Origin: Capsicum annuum | Lineage: Eukaryota; Streptophyta; Magnoliopsida; Solanales; Solanaceae | DNA: 64,000 nucleotides | Reading direction: 5' to 3' | NCBI RefSeq assembly: GCF_002878395.1 | Contig: NW_025856849.1 | Location: 26,220 to 90,219, forward strand | In this document: in pieces, positions 45,723 to 56,670 of the stretch | Layout of the letters: each line of letters opens with the position of its first letter | How positions within the stretch are numbered: the first letter of the stretch is position 1 | Made by a program: the position numbers and the translations under genes | The notes under the pieces: generated by a model | What the model saw: the letters and a program-made list of their open reading frames with translations, nothing else | Databases searched by the model: none | Told to the model about the DNA's origin: nothing

Positions 45723-46001
45723 TTATCCTAAAGGAATATCTACTATGTTACACCATTTCTTTAGATAACTTATTATTTTATTGTAATACGTTAGGTCGAT
45801 TCTAAGTCCATGTAAATTCCATCTTATTTCACTTAAATATTCTTTGAAAAATTTCGATTGTGATGTTTCTAGAGTTACTAATAAGTCCAAATAGTTACTC
45901 AAAACTATTTCTTCTGCTACTTTGTCTGCCCTCTTTTTTATTTCTTCGTTTAAAAGCCAATATCTGAATCGTATATCGTTAGCAAAAGGATGTATTTTCA
46001 T
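45723..46001 (-). CDS. EPRV B small ORF 3 (92 codons, intact)
   Basis: ATG at 46001, overlapping the small ORF 2 stop as ATGA; stop at 45723-45725. It opens MKIHPFANDIRFRYWLL, has SNYLDLLVTLETSQSKF and ends VDIPLG. It resembles small ORF 4 (MKTHPFA..., LG end). A mostly helical, soluble protein is likely. Unknown function. The same ORF is split in A and has one stop in D. Confidence 0.6.
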   Translation of the reverse strand: MKIHPFANDIRFRYWLLNEEIKKRADKVAEEIVLSNYLDLLVTLETSQSKFFKEYLSEIRWNLHGLRIDLTYYNKIISYLKKWCNIVDIPLG

Positions 46002-46189
46002 TTATTATTATTTCTAGACTTAAGATACTTTATCAATTCGTACTCTAAACCGTATATTATAGTGATTAGATTATCTAGTCTTATCGGATCTTGTTTTATA
46101 TTATTAAGTCTTTTATATTCTAAGTATAAACTATATAAATTATTCTTAATTTCTTCTAACAATTTTGTATTTGTATGAGGTGTGTTCAT
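45998..46189 (-). CDS. EPRV B small ORF 2 (63 codons, intact)
   Basis: ATG at 46189 and TGA overlapping the next ATG. MNTPHTNTKLLEEIKNN start; helical with LYSLYLEYKRLNN. Unknown function. Intact also in D; two stops in A. Confidence 0.6.
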   Translation of the reverse strand: MNTPHTNTKLLEEIKNNLYSLYLEYKRLNNIKQDPIRLDNLITIIYGLEYELIKYLKSRNNNK

Positions 46190-46194
46190 TAAGC

Positions 46195-46497
46195 TAACTA
46201 AAAAGGATACTTTTCTCTGAAAATCTTATCTACCCTTAGTTCGTAGTTAATATAAATTATTTGGTCTCTGACTTCTCTTAATCTATTATCTACTTCTTAT
46301 AGTGCTGTCCAGATTTCTTCTCTTGATTCTTTACAAAGCTCAAATAATTTAATATTTAACTGTCTTTGTTTTATTAAAACCTTATATAAATTTATAGATT
46401 CTTTCTTTAAATTTCTAGTAGACTAATAATATTCTAAATCTAATATTATTAGACGTTCGTAGGGTCTGGGTTTTCTTTTCTCAGTTCTTGATACCAT
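46195..46497 (-). pseudogene. EPRV B small ORF 1
   Basis: The ATG at 46497 opens MVSRTEKRKPRPYERL. Two or more stops (near 46424 and 46302) break it. Parallel to 28701-29003. Confidence 0.65.
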
Positions 46498-46524
46498 ACG
46501 TAATACAGTTTCCTAGAATCTTAG

Positions 46525-46537
46525 GGCTCTGATGCCA
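46525..46537 (-). other. EPRV B primer-binding site (tRNA-iMet)
   Basis: The minus strand reads TGGCATCAGAGCC, one change (T to C) from the tRNA-Met complement. Confidence 0.85.
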
Positions 46538-46563
46538 ATAATAAATAGATAATAATAATACAA

Positions 46564-46727
46564 GTAAAATAGATGAGCAAACAAGAAATATTATGAGAGC
46601 AGGTAAGTAGATATGAGAAATAAAGCAGAGTTAAAGCGGATAAAGGTAAAATAGATGAGCAAACAAGAAATATTATGAGAGCAGGTAAGCAGATACGAGA
46701 AATAAAACAGAGTTAAAGCGGGTAAAG
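46564..46727 (-). repeat. 82-bp tandem duplication in the viral leader (segment B)
   Basis: GTAAAATAGATGAGC starts at 46564 and 46646. Same period and sequence as 28495-28655. Confidence 0.85.
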
Positions 46728-46840
46728 CAATATGGTGTAAAGTCCTACTCAGTACTCCCTTCTTCATTATCCTTAGTCCAGTGTAGTTAGACAAATTATA
46801 AAGATCAAATTATATTTTCTCCAACAGAATAAATTACCAG

Positions 46841-47695
46841 AGTATGGTAGCTGATCCCCGGTATCTAGCTAATAATGATACCAATAATTCGGAATATTAT
46901 TGGTAAATATCGAGTCATTCAAAGTATTACAAAACCCATAATGTACATTACCTGTTCTAGCTAATTTGTATCAGAGCTAATGGTAGTTCTGATACAAAAA
47001 AAAGAGTGTGTAGTGTATATTAGTTTTTTTATTCCTTCATTTTCCGGTAGCCACTCAAATGCAGTCTATTATCTATATGCTTTTGGTTTGGTTTTAATAG
47101 CTTCTTCTTTTTGTTTTTAGGGAGTTATTTTTGTCTTTTTTAGTTATTCTATTAATTCTTCTATATTTTTATCTTGATTGTCTATTTGTTTTTCTCTTTC
47201 TATATTTTTATTAAGTTCTAATAGTAGTAAAATTATAATATTATTTTGTTTTATGATGGAATTTTTCCACCGGAGATGGGACAAAAAATTTCTTATTAGA
47301 ACTTGATAAAAATATAGAAAGAGAAAAACAAAAGACAGTCAAGATAAAAATATAGAAGACTTAATATAACAAATAAAAAAGATAAAAATAACTCCCCCAA
47401 AAGAAAAAGAAGAAGCTAGATACTGGGGATCAGCTACCATATTCAGGTAATTTATTCACTATTGGGATCTTCTCCTGTTAGTAGAGCATATACTTTGTTT
47501 ACAAAATTGTATGGATTTGAGCCTAGTACTACTAATTTTTGAAATTCTTGTGGGAATATTGTCTTATAAGCTTCCCAAAGTGCTTTAGTACATTCTCCTA
47601 GAAGTGTTTCTAAATATCTATACATAATTTCTGCATCTGGTTCTTGATTACCCTATATATGTTGTATGTAGTCTGCTACAACTACATTTTTCCTT
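46841..47695. other. Fold-back mosaic of EPRV fragments
   Basis: About 850 bp of scrambled pieces. 46835-46871 (ACCAGAGTATGGTAGCTGAT and flanks) recurs inverted at 47420-47456. 46995-47045 matches the intergenic region near 27770 (plus). 47085-47262 (minus) and 47295-47418 (plus) are inverted copies of the 130-codon ORF. 47455-47693 is coat-protein sequence (minus) meeting segment C coat protein (plus). 46870-46990 is unassigned. No usable gene. Confidence 0.75.
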
Positions 47696-47886
47696 ACCCA
47701 ATAGTGGATTAGTAGTATTGGAACAAAAAGCCCTAATAAATTTAAAACAACTAAGTATTAATAATTGGTCACGGATTAAAGAATTTCTAGATGACTACTT
47801 TTATTATTGTACAATTAGTGGGAACTCGTTTTATCAAACTCTAGGTGCTAGATTATTTAATAAATTACCAGGGGCTCTAGGAAGAG
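47696..47886 (+). pseudogene. EPRV segment C: coat-protein fragment, 5' part
   Basis: The plus-strand capsid sequence begins abruptly (NSGLVVLEQKALINL), continues with LSINNWSRIKEFLDD and LFNKLPGAL, and is cut by Element 6. It abuts minus-strand capsid sequence on its left, a head-to-head inverted junction. Confidence 0.8.
47882..47886. repeat. Target-site duplication of Element 6 (left), AAGAG
   Basis: Recurs at 49808-49812. Segment B has the uninterrupted coat-protein sequence. Confidence 0.88.
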
Positions 47887-49807
47887 GGTAACACCCCGAT
47901 CGTTCCTTAAGCCTAAATTCGTCTCCTAAGTGAATATGGGTGAATTTCAAAGTGATTTATGTTCAAACCATGTTGTATTTTCCTAATTTCTACTTTTCGT
48001 CATGTGGAAAATTGAATAAGCTTTCCATCGATATCAAATTCGCCCAAATCCGACACTCGGGTAAGGAGTTAGAGTTATTTTAGTGAAACAGTGTGCCAAC
48101 TGGCACTTCAGAGAAGAAAATCCTCTTTTTCCTCTTCCATTCCATCCAAAAAAAGGCTAGGGTTTCTCTCTTCCATTTCCAAATCCAAATTTTCTCTAAG
48201 AAATTTTTGAAATCTTCCATATATTTCACTGAGTTGTTTAAGAATTGAGTTCTTCGAGTCAAAGACATCAAGAAATTTAGCTCAAGGGTGCGAGAAAGAA
48301 GTTTATATCAAGTTTCTTCATCTCCAAAATCATAATCAAGGTATGTGGGGTTTGAACAAGAATATCCTTTCATTCTTGTGCCCAAATAATTGATTTTTAC
48401 TATTGGAATTTCATGATCTTTGCAAGTGGGTTTACACCCAAATTACTTTATTGATGATTATTTTACCATCATATTTCTTAAATTGAAAATTTATGCCATG
48501 AGTTGTATATTTTTATTATGTATTGATGATTTCTAAGTGATTTGAGATAAGTGTCATGATTTAAGCATTTCTATGAGAAGTTGATTATTGAATATATATT
48601 GATATTTGATCTTGAGAGTCAAGAATGAGTTCTATGATGTTTTCTTGAAGTTTGTGACGTTTGATATGAGTTAATAAGCAAGTCCACTTGATGATGAGAA
48701 ATATTGTTTTGAGTTGAGTCGAGTTAGGAATCCACAAATTGTTTATGATTTACAGATGAGATATATTTATGATTTTGGTTTTTATGATAGAACTATGAGT
48801 TGATATTGATTAAGGTGGATTTCCTAACGTGTTCTGAGCTAAGTCTGGGAGGAGTATTTAGCACCGAACGGGAAATATGGTATTTTCCTAGAACTACGTG
48901 CCATCGTAGAATTGATATTGATAATTGTGGGCCAGACGCTGAGTATTAGCTTGTGATCATGAAGTTGAGGTTGTACTCCCTGGCAAGAGTATGACGCTCC
49001 CGCCAATATGTGGTTCTCTCTTTAGGAGGGCAAAATGTTGGACTCCATGCGGCTCACATGGTTTATGTCGGTTATAAGAAACTCCCAAGTCCATAATAGT
49101 CTAAGTTTCATGAGTTACCGAGTCACTCTAAGTCATGAGGCAAAGAGTTTGTGTTGAGACCAATGATTTATTAGATTTATGAAGCATGTGTTACTATTGA
49201 TGATTTATGGAAATTTTGTTTCAGGTAATTCAAGCGTAGAGAGTCATTATTGTCAGCATGCATGATTTTCTTACACATTTAGATATTATTTTAAAATGTT
49301 GCATACACCCCCACATACTCAGTACATTCCCAAGTACTAATTCACATACTCTTCTGTGTTCTATATTTCCTTGTGATGTAGGTTCAGGTGCTTAGTCTCA
49401 GCAGCGACAGTGATCTTCAAGTACCTTCATCTACATTTCTGTAGTTGGTAAGTCCTCATGGTTCGAGGACCTATGTCCCAAATTTTGTCTTGTTAATAGA
49501 TGGTTGTTTCCTTTAAGATCAGTACAAGTCAGTTTAGGGATCTGTCCCAATGGCTCTTCAATCTTATGTAGTAGAGGCTTTGTCAGACTAAAGTACCAGT
49601 ATGTGCAGAACTTTAGTATTTTGATTGTACAGGACTTTTTCTCTTCATATTCCAGTATGTTCATAGCATGATTATTATTTCTTACTCTAGCTTGATTTTT
49701 GTCGTAATGAGTTCTGAAAGTGATGACAGGCTTATAGGGTTAGCTTAAGGCCATGTGTGGCCTTAAGCACCATGTGACGTCTTGAGATAGGTTCTCAGGT
49801 CGTTACA
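47887..49807 (+). mobile_element. Element 6: solo LTR
   Basis: 1,921 bp between AAGAG duplications. It starts GGTAACACCCC (expected TG now GG) and ends GGTCGTTACA; no internal region. Orientation is plus, judged from the segment around 48340 (GGTATGTGGGGTTTGAACAAG) that appears reversed in Element 5. No gene seen. Confidence 0.85.
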
Positions 49808-49812
49808 AAGAG

Positions 49813-50287
49813 AGATAGAAGAAAAATGGTTTAGAGAGAAGGAGTAATACAAAACCCAAACAACCCATGGTCAATAGGACAAAGAATAAAACATGTAATG
49901 GATGTATTACAAGAAAAATGTACAAATATACAGATATAAAAACAATTAAAAAGAAGTGATACAGATTTTTTTAAAAACATATATACTACACAACATTATG
50001 ACCAAGATTATAAAAAGAAGAAATATAGAATGGCATATAAAAAAGACTATCTCCCTAAGAAGAAATACTATCTAAGAAAATCAAATGCAAGAAAGCCATA
50101 CCTAGATAATAATACACGTGTAAGAAAATATAACACTGGTAGAACCTAAATAAATAAATTAGAATGTTTTTTCTGCGGAAGCATAAAGCACTTAGCAAAT
50201 ACTTGTCCAAAATGAATCAATAATAGATCTAGGAATTCACAATTAATAAAAGATGTAAATAAAAATTTAATAAATGTAGACGAATAT
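49813..50287 (+). pseudogene. EPRV C: coat protein, 3' part with intact zinc knuckle
   Basis: NPNNPWSIGQR is followed by a basic Lys/Tyr-rich region and CFFCGSIKHLANTC, the only CCHC knuckle in the window with all four ligands (about 50164-50205). A stop follows at once (near 50213), with others near 49938 and 50147. The knuckle packages the pregenomic RNA. Confidence 0.8.
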
Positions 50288-50968
50288 ATGTCAGATAAAG
50301 AAAGTATATACTCTATTAGAAGTATGGAAGTTTTTGACGAAGAAATAAATAACTCTGATTCTTCAGATTCTGGAGAAGAGGAATTTATAAATGAAATAGG
50401 ATTAGAAAATACAAACTCAGACTACTACGATTTAGTAAATTTGACAGAAGAATGTGAACACGAATTTGAGGAAGGAAAAAGATTAAACAATAATCAGTGT
50501 TGTTTTTGTAAGTGGTTTCCAAGTAAAAACAAAAGGGCAAAATGTAGGAAATGTTACAAAGAAGGATGCATAAAATGTATAGAGAAAAAAACATCGGAAA
50601 TCTTAGAAACTCAAAAATCAACACATAATTTAAATAAATTTTACTACAAGGAACCAATTACTAGAACAATAGAAGATAGAATATTAGGATTAGAAGAAAG
50701 ACTAAGAAGATTAGAGATAAGAGTGTACAGTAAACAGATAATTAGAGAAAAAGATTTAGTAGAGGTAGAATTTTTAAATACGTTTGTTGAAAATAATAAA
50801 GTTAAACAGAAAAAATCAATGAATTTACCATTTGAAAGAATGGTATGTAATGAAGAAAAGAAGATAAGTACAACCAAAGTTTTAGCAAGAATAAAAATTC
50901 AAGTCTATGAGTTCCAGACATTACCTATAGTTAATCCAGTATGTACAAAAATCATTTTAAATAGTTGA
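50288..50968 (+). pseudogene. EPRV C: acidic segment, Cys-rich motif and mutated protease
   Basis: 226 open codons. Residues ~1-65 are acidic (MSDKESIYSIRSMEV, then Ser/Asp/Glu-rich). Residues ~74-100 hold the complete Cys motif CCFCKWFPS...KCRKCYKEGCIKC (pattern C-x2-C-x11-C-x2-C-x4-C-x2-C plus one extra Cys), probably zinc-binding. Next come a charged helical linker and the protease start. The active site reads IVNPVCTK, so the catalytic Asp-Ser-Gly is gone. The frame continues from coat protein; its first Met may be internal. Confidence 0.82.
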
Positions 50969-51022
50969 ATTTTACCATCAAAATTAATTAAAAAATAGTC
51001 AAAACCTCAACTATCCATACAA

Positions 51023-51738
51023 ATGGACGGAACCTATACTACCTATACAGACTGTATACCAAAAGCAAAGGTAAGTTTTATTAATACTTGTGAAAAGTTC
51101 TACCAACCATCATATACACTCAGTGAAATACTAGTTAGAGATTTAAACATAAAAGAAGACTTTGTCTTAGGATTAGATTTTATGATGCAAAATAATGCTG
51201 GATGTCATGTTATGAAAAATTGGGTAATATTTGCTAGTAATATCACTTACTCACCAGTGCAGACACAATCCCTACTAACTAAATATCATTTCCTTAATGA
51301 TAAGACAGAAGAAATAATCGAAAGCTCAAATGATCAAATAAAATCAGAAAAAACTCTAGAATGTGATAAAGGAGAAAATTGTACTTGTAATGATAAGGTA
51401 ACAATGTATGAGGAATTAAAAGATCTATTAACAGTAGAAGAAATAAAAAAAGATTACACCTTAATAGAACTAGGAACAAAACTATACAATTTTAGGAAAG
51501 CAATACAACAAATAGGGGTAATCAAAGATCAAAAAGTCCTAGATGAAATAATTCAAATCCAAGACAAACTAGAGATAATTGGAGAGAAACCCCTGCAACA
51601 TTGGGACTCCAATCAAATTACTCCCAAATTAGAAATAATTAATCCAAAATATACTATAAAAAAAATCTATGGAAGCTACAAATGAAGACCTTAAAGACTT
51701 TGAAATACAAATAAAAGAGATACTATAATTAGGAATAA
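51023..51738 (+). pseudogene. EPRV C: protease end, linker and RT start
   Basis: 220 open codons (IPKAKVSFINTCEKF, FVLGLDFMMQNNAG, the Cys-rich LECDKGENCTCNDK linker, EKPLQHWDSNQIT), then a frameshift near 51660. It stops within the RT fingers at about 51738, at the C/D strand switch. Confidence 0.8.
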
Positions 51739-53054
51739 TACGTATCTAGATTATGTAATGCTTCTGAGTCAAAATCAATTCTTGAATCATCGTTTGTATT
51801 TGGGTCTTGGGAAAATTGATCCATGGCCGAATTATAATCTCAATCATACTCATCACTATCTCCGTCTGATAGTCCTAGTCTTGGTCATATTCGGGATGGT
51901 CTTGTTTCTTCTCTTGGAATTCTGGATATTGGTTTTGGTATTTCTGGATTCATTGCTATTTCTTTGGGCAGTTGCTCTGCTAACAATTTTTTTTATTGAT
52001 TCTAATACTAGTTTTTCTTTATTTATTTTTTCATTTTTATTTTTTCTTAACTAAAAGACCTTCTTAGTCTGGGAAGAACTTACTTCATCTATTGTCTGGG
52101 TACCTGTGGTCTTGAAACTAGCTGGGAGTATTCTCCCTACACTTTTCGGCAAAGTGCCAGCCGACAACGGATTTGATGAGTCTTTACCAGCTCCCGTATG
52201 AGCTGGAATAGATGTATCATTACTCGATATAGTAGGTCTTTATGCATTCATTGGGGAATGCATACCCATTAACAGATTTGAGGAGTCTTTACCAGCTACC
52301 GTTTGAGTTGGACTAGCTGTATCTTTACCCGATACAGTAGATTTTCCATTTTTGAATAAGATGGAGAACTTTATGGAATTATTTGAGTCTCATAAATCGG
52401 CTGAATCTGTTGTGATAGTTCAAAATAAAGAAATTTATATGATCTTGTAAAATACTTATGTGTTCTAATATTTTTCCTTTTTTATTTACAAGGTTTTCAT
52501 TATCTTGTCTTAAAACCTCATTTGTGTGTTTTAGAATTTTAAAAGCTTCAGTCATGGAAGAACAATGATGACAAAATAAAATTTTGTCTGTGTCTTTTTT
52601 AATATTATATTGGGGATCTTCTTTCTTATTTGGTCTTAGGGCTGGAGTAATATAATAATTTGGCCCTAAATTTATACAGGCATAATCTAATGCCTCTGTT
52701 AAATCATTGAAACCTTTATAGAGAGGGGTTGTATAGTCTTTTAATGAATCCATTACCTCTATCCATGTCTAAAATACTCATTGTGTCTTTCCTCTAAGAA
52801 CAACATAAAATTTAAATTTGTTAGTGCTGTTTTTCTTGGTAAAATAATAACTTAAAGCATTTAGAACTGAAATAAAGTATCTAGTGTCTCTTGGTGTCTT
52901 ATTTTAGGAGATCCATAAATTGTTTTGTTAGGCAGATCTATCATTTTTCCACCCTTACATCTGGTTTTAGTTTGAAATTCAGATTGGATGGCTCATAACT
53001 AACGAGATTGTGAGGTCCAAAAATCAGTCATTCTAATTTTGGAATTTCCATCAT
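51739..53054 (-). pseudogene. EPRV D: TAV / viroplasmin
   Basis: It begins at the ATG at 53054. 52753-52379 is open (KDYTTPLYKGFNDLTEALDY, the MTEAFKILKHTNEVLRQDN coiled coil). The 35-residue repeat region and the basic end near 52060 follow, then the acidic C-terminus to 51739. Frameshifts occur near 52900, 52770 and 52380. Parallel to 26145-27449. Confidence 0.8.
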
Positions 53055-53166
53055 TATTAGTGGCTTGTATCAAGTGTTGCTTAGTTATTTTCTTAAGTAG
53101 TCTTGAGATGATGAGGCTTCTGCCTTTCCTTTGTCTTTGCCTGTATACATACAGGAACAAAAATTG

Positions 53167-54590
53167 TTAGTTGTCTTCTTTTATTAATCTACTTAGTTGA
53201 TCTGCTAAGTTATTATCTTTTCCTTTAATATGTTCTAGAAAATATCGTAAATAGAAGTGGCATCTAGGAATTTAACCACCTCCTTTTACTACTATTCTTT
53301 TCTCTTATTTTTTGATAAAATTTTACTATAGCTTCGCAGTCTGTTCTTACCAATATTTCAGGCTTATTTAGTATATAAAGTTTAAAACTATTTAAATCAT
53401 AAATTACTGATAGTGTTTCTGCATCTAAGCTACTTAGATTGCCTTTTTCTTTATATTTTCCACTTGAATAAACACAAATTTTTTCATCTTCTTTTCACTA
53501 TATTTATTAGGATTTGCCTTCAATATTGCTCCCCATCCTTGAAGGACTCTATCTATTTCGACTATTAAATAGTCCATTTCGAATTTTAATGTTAAATCTG
53601 GGATATCTTTTATCATGTGCTTAAGTTGTTGGACTAATTTTACGTCTTCCGTATTAAAAGTCTTTTGTCCTATTGATTCCGCTTTAGAATATAACGGTCT
53701 CGCTACTTTTCCTAAATCTTTAATAAAAGATCTAGAATAATTTAATAGTTCTAAAAATTTTTGCAAATCTTTAGTCTTGTCTAATCTATCTGGCATTTCT
53801 AAGACTTTTTTAGCTATGTATGGTTGTAGTTTTATTCTACCATCTCCAATGACTACTCCTAAAAAAGTTAATATTATTTTTACATAATTTCATCTTCTTT
53901 CTACTTATTATTATTCCATTATCTACAAATAATTTAAAAACTTATTGTAAATTTCCTAAATGTTCCCTCATATTATTACTAAAGAATAGAATATCATCTA
54001 CATAAACCAGTACAAAATTTTTATAGTCTCCAAAATACTATCCATTTTTCTTTGAAAAATTGGAGGGGATGTCTTTAATCCGAAAGGCATAACTAGCCAC
54101 TCAAAATGTGCTTCTGGACATGTGAAGGCTGTCTATTCGATACTCTCTTCATGCATCTTGATCTGCCAATATCTGGATTTACAATCAAATTTAATAAATA
54201 TTTTTCCTCCTTATATTCTGTTTATTAATTTTGTTTTGTCTGGTAACTTATATCCATCCATTACAGTATTATTATTTAGTCTTTTGTAATTTATTACCAT
54301 TCTAGCTTTTCCTCTTAGTATTTACCTATGGTTGTGAAAGCTGTTGATATACGACTTGATTTGGATCTTTTAATTATTCCTAATTCTAGTAGCTCTTTTA
54401 TTTGTATTTCAAAGTGTTTAAGTTCTTCATTTGTAACTTCTATAGATGCTATTTTTTTTATAGTATATTCTGAATTAATTATTTCTAATTGGCAGGTAAT
54501 TTGATTGGAGTCCTAATGTTGCAGGGGTTTCTCTCCAATTAGGTTTAGTTTGTCTAGCATTTGTATTATTTTATCTAGGTCTTTTTGATC
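53167..54590 (-). pseudogene. EPRV D: reverse transcriptase and RNase H
   Basis: Starting at about 54590 within the RT N-terminus, it keeps IKELLELGIIKRS, the QIKMHEESIE and FGLKTSPPIF regions and a YVDD box (near 54000). 53796-53434 is open with the thumb/connection (MPDRLDKTKDLQKFLELLNY) and the first RNase H Asp region, altered to VEIDRVLQGWG. Frameshifts and stops are scattered. Its left partner, the protease, is deleted. Confidence 0.82.
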
Positions 54591-55538
54591 TTTGATTTAC
54601 AACCTGTGCATTTAAATACGCTATTGCTATTTATTTCGTATAGGGCTTCTGCTTTCATTATAACCTTATTTACTTCAAAACCATCTCCTTCCATTATTTC
54701 TATATTCATAAAATTAGTGTTCTCACATTCTTCAATCTCTTCCTTAGTTTCTCTTTCATTTGTATATGTATATTCTGTAAATCTTATTGAGGTGTCTCAT
54801 TTTTTATTAATATAAATTAAATGATTTGTGGGTTCTAATATCTCTTTCTCACTGAAATTTTCTAAATTCCATTCTAATTCTGCATATTCTTCTAGATTTA
54901 TCTTTAAAGGCTCTATTAATTTAATTCCCATTATACTTACTACATCATCTATTTTTAAATTAAATTTTATACTACTATTGGTGGCAAGTTTCCCTTTAAA
55001 TCCTGCACATATTAATAAATTACGTCCGCTATTCATTTCTTCATATGCTTTAGTCTGAATGCCTATCCTTATATATTTTCCAAATTCTAAAGAATTTATC
55101 ATATAATCTGGACTACAATAAAAAAGTCCTCCATTTATCGACATGTCTACTTCTGTTATTCCTATTATGGATCTTTTCAAGTTTGACCATCTATTATTAT
55201 ATATTGTAACTAATACCTCAGTTCCTAGATTTTTTCTAGTTAGACCTTTTAAACCTTCTACTATAAGTCCCATATGCATGAGGCTCATGTTTAACTTTGC
55301 AATCTATGTTAAAGATTCTGGACTTATTAAATTTACTTCCAATTATGCATAATTGCTCTTCCCTATAATGTTTATATAATTGTGCCATTGAAAACATTCC
55401 TTCATTGTATAAAGTCTTAGCGCTTAATAGTTTTAATTTGTTTTGTTGAAAAAGCTATATGTCTTTGTCCACATCTACTATCTCTTCTAGCTGTTGTCGT
55501 GAAATCGTTTTTGGTCTATTTATGATTTTGGATAACAT
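54591..55538 (-). pseudogene. EPRV D: movement protein, most complete C-terminus
   Basis: ATG at 55538. A small deletion near 55335 breaks the frame; 55288-54797 is then open for 163 codons with MGLIVEGLKGLT, VTIYNNRW, ITEVDMSINGGLFYC and KFNLKIDDVVSIMG. After a stop at 54797 the frame continues with an acidic tail and CTGC near 54605, so the full protein ran beyond the point where A and B end. At about 54590 it is fused to RT sequence by deletion. Confidence 0.82.
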
Positions 55539-55910
55539 GCTTGTTGTTAGTCTTTCTTGGGTGAATCTTGGTCTTGGTTTGTCTTGTCTTTTTGTGTATG
55601 TTGAAAAAAGGTCCATGCTTTTGGTTTGGTTTCAATAACTTCTTCTTTTTCTTTTTGGGGAGTTATTTTTATCCTTTTTAGTTGTTCTACTAATTTTTCT
55701 ATATTTTTATCTTGACTTTCTTTTTGTTTTCTCTTTCTATATTTATATTAAGTTCTAATAATAGTAAAATTATAATATTATTCTATTTTATGATTAGAGA
55801 GTCTGTTTTTCTCTAGGTTGATGATCTGACAATCCTTCGAGATTTGATTGAACTTGTGTGACCTTTTGTAATATTGCTAGATAAAGTTTATCTTGTAGTA
55901 AATCAATCAT
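55530..55910 (-). pseudogene. EPRV D 130-codon ORF, frameshifted
   Basis: The ATG at 55910 opens MIDLLQDKLYLAILQK. A stop lies near 55795 and frameshifts near 55815 and 55730. Parallel to 42611-42219. Confidence 0.65.
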
Positions 55911-56359
55911 GAAAGTATTATAATTTTTATTTGGTTAATTTCTTTTCGTACTTCTTGTAGTAGCATCTTTATTTCCGAATTTTCTCTATTATCTTTGTCT
56001 TTATTAATTAAATCTTTGAATATCTTATTTAATTCTGCTTGTTGATTTATTAAGAAATCAAAATTTAATTCTATTTTACCAAACAATTTCTTTTGTTTGT
56101 TTTGCAGGTCTTCTAATATCTATAGAGTTTTCAATATTTTAGTATTTTCCTGTTGAACTTTCTCTCCTAGATTTATTATAAAGTCTGTAATAGTATTTAG
56201 TTGAGAATCTTCTCCATTCAAAATATGTTCTCCGTTACCGAAATTACATTTAATTAATGAATCATCTTTTATTCGTCTATGCCTCTTTTCTGCTTTTATT
56301 TGCAAATCTAAATATTCTATTTTCTTGGAGGAATTTATTGTAATGTTCTTATCCTAGCC
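55907..56359 (-). pseudogene. EPRV D coiled-coil ORF lacking an ATG
   Basis: It opens at the conserved CTAGGATAAG overlap. 56305-56120 is free of stops (EKRHRRIKDDSLIKCNFGN, IINLGEKVQQENTKILKTL). No ATG in frame. One stop lies near 56119; otherwise it is the best copy of this ORF. Confidence 0.65.
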
Positions 56360-56652
56360 AAAAAGTCTCTCTATTGCATTCTTCTTTAATTGATTTTATT
56401 CTAATTTTCCAATAATCTATACAATATCCAATATGTTCTAATTTATATTTTATTAAGAATAAGTGGTCTATACAGCCTAAAATCTCTTCGCGGTATGAAA
56501 ATATAGTAGCTTTTGGCAAATTTATTGATTCTACTACTCTTATTTCTTCTATTAAATCTTGTCTCTTTTTTAGAATTCAGTTAAAATGTTTTAAGTTCTT
56601 ATATAAGTAATTGTATGATCTTTGAACTTGTCTAGCAAATGGATGCGTTTTC
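56349..56652 (-). pseudogene. EPRV D small ORF 4
   Basis: The ATG at 56652 opens MKTHPFARQVQRSYNYL and the frame ends ETFWLG. One stop near 56577. Parallel to the intact copy at 34977-35282. Confidence 0.7.
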
Positions 56653-56670
56653 ATATATTTTCAATTATTT

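Larger units (their letters stand above)
45517..46840 (-). mobile_element. EPRV segment B, part 2 (5' end)
   Basis: It contains, right to left, the end of the leader, primer site, small ORFs 1 to 3 and the start of small ORF 4. The similarity to segment A leader stops near 46830 (counterpart about 28379), so the promoter part is missing. Confidence 0.87.
49808..51738 (+). mobile_element. EPRV segment C, main part
   Basis: Plus-strand coat protein, Cys-rich, protease and RT start. It ends at about 51738, where TAV C-terminal sequence of segment D follows on the other strand (tail-to-tail). Confidence 0.87.
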
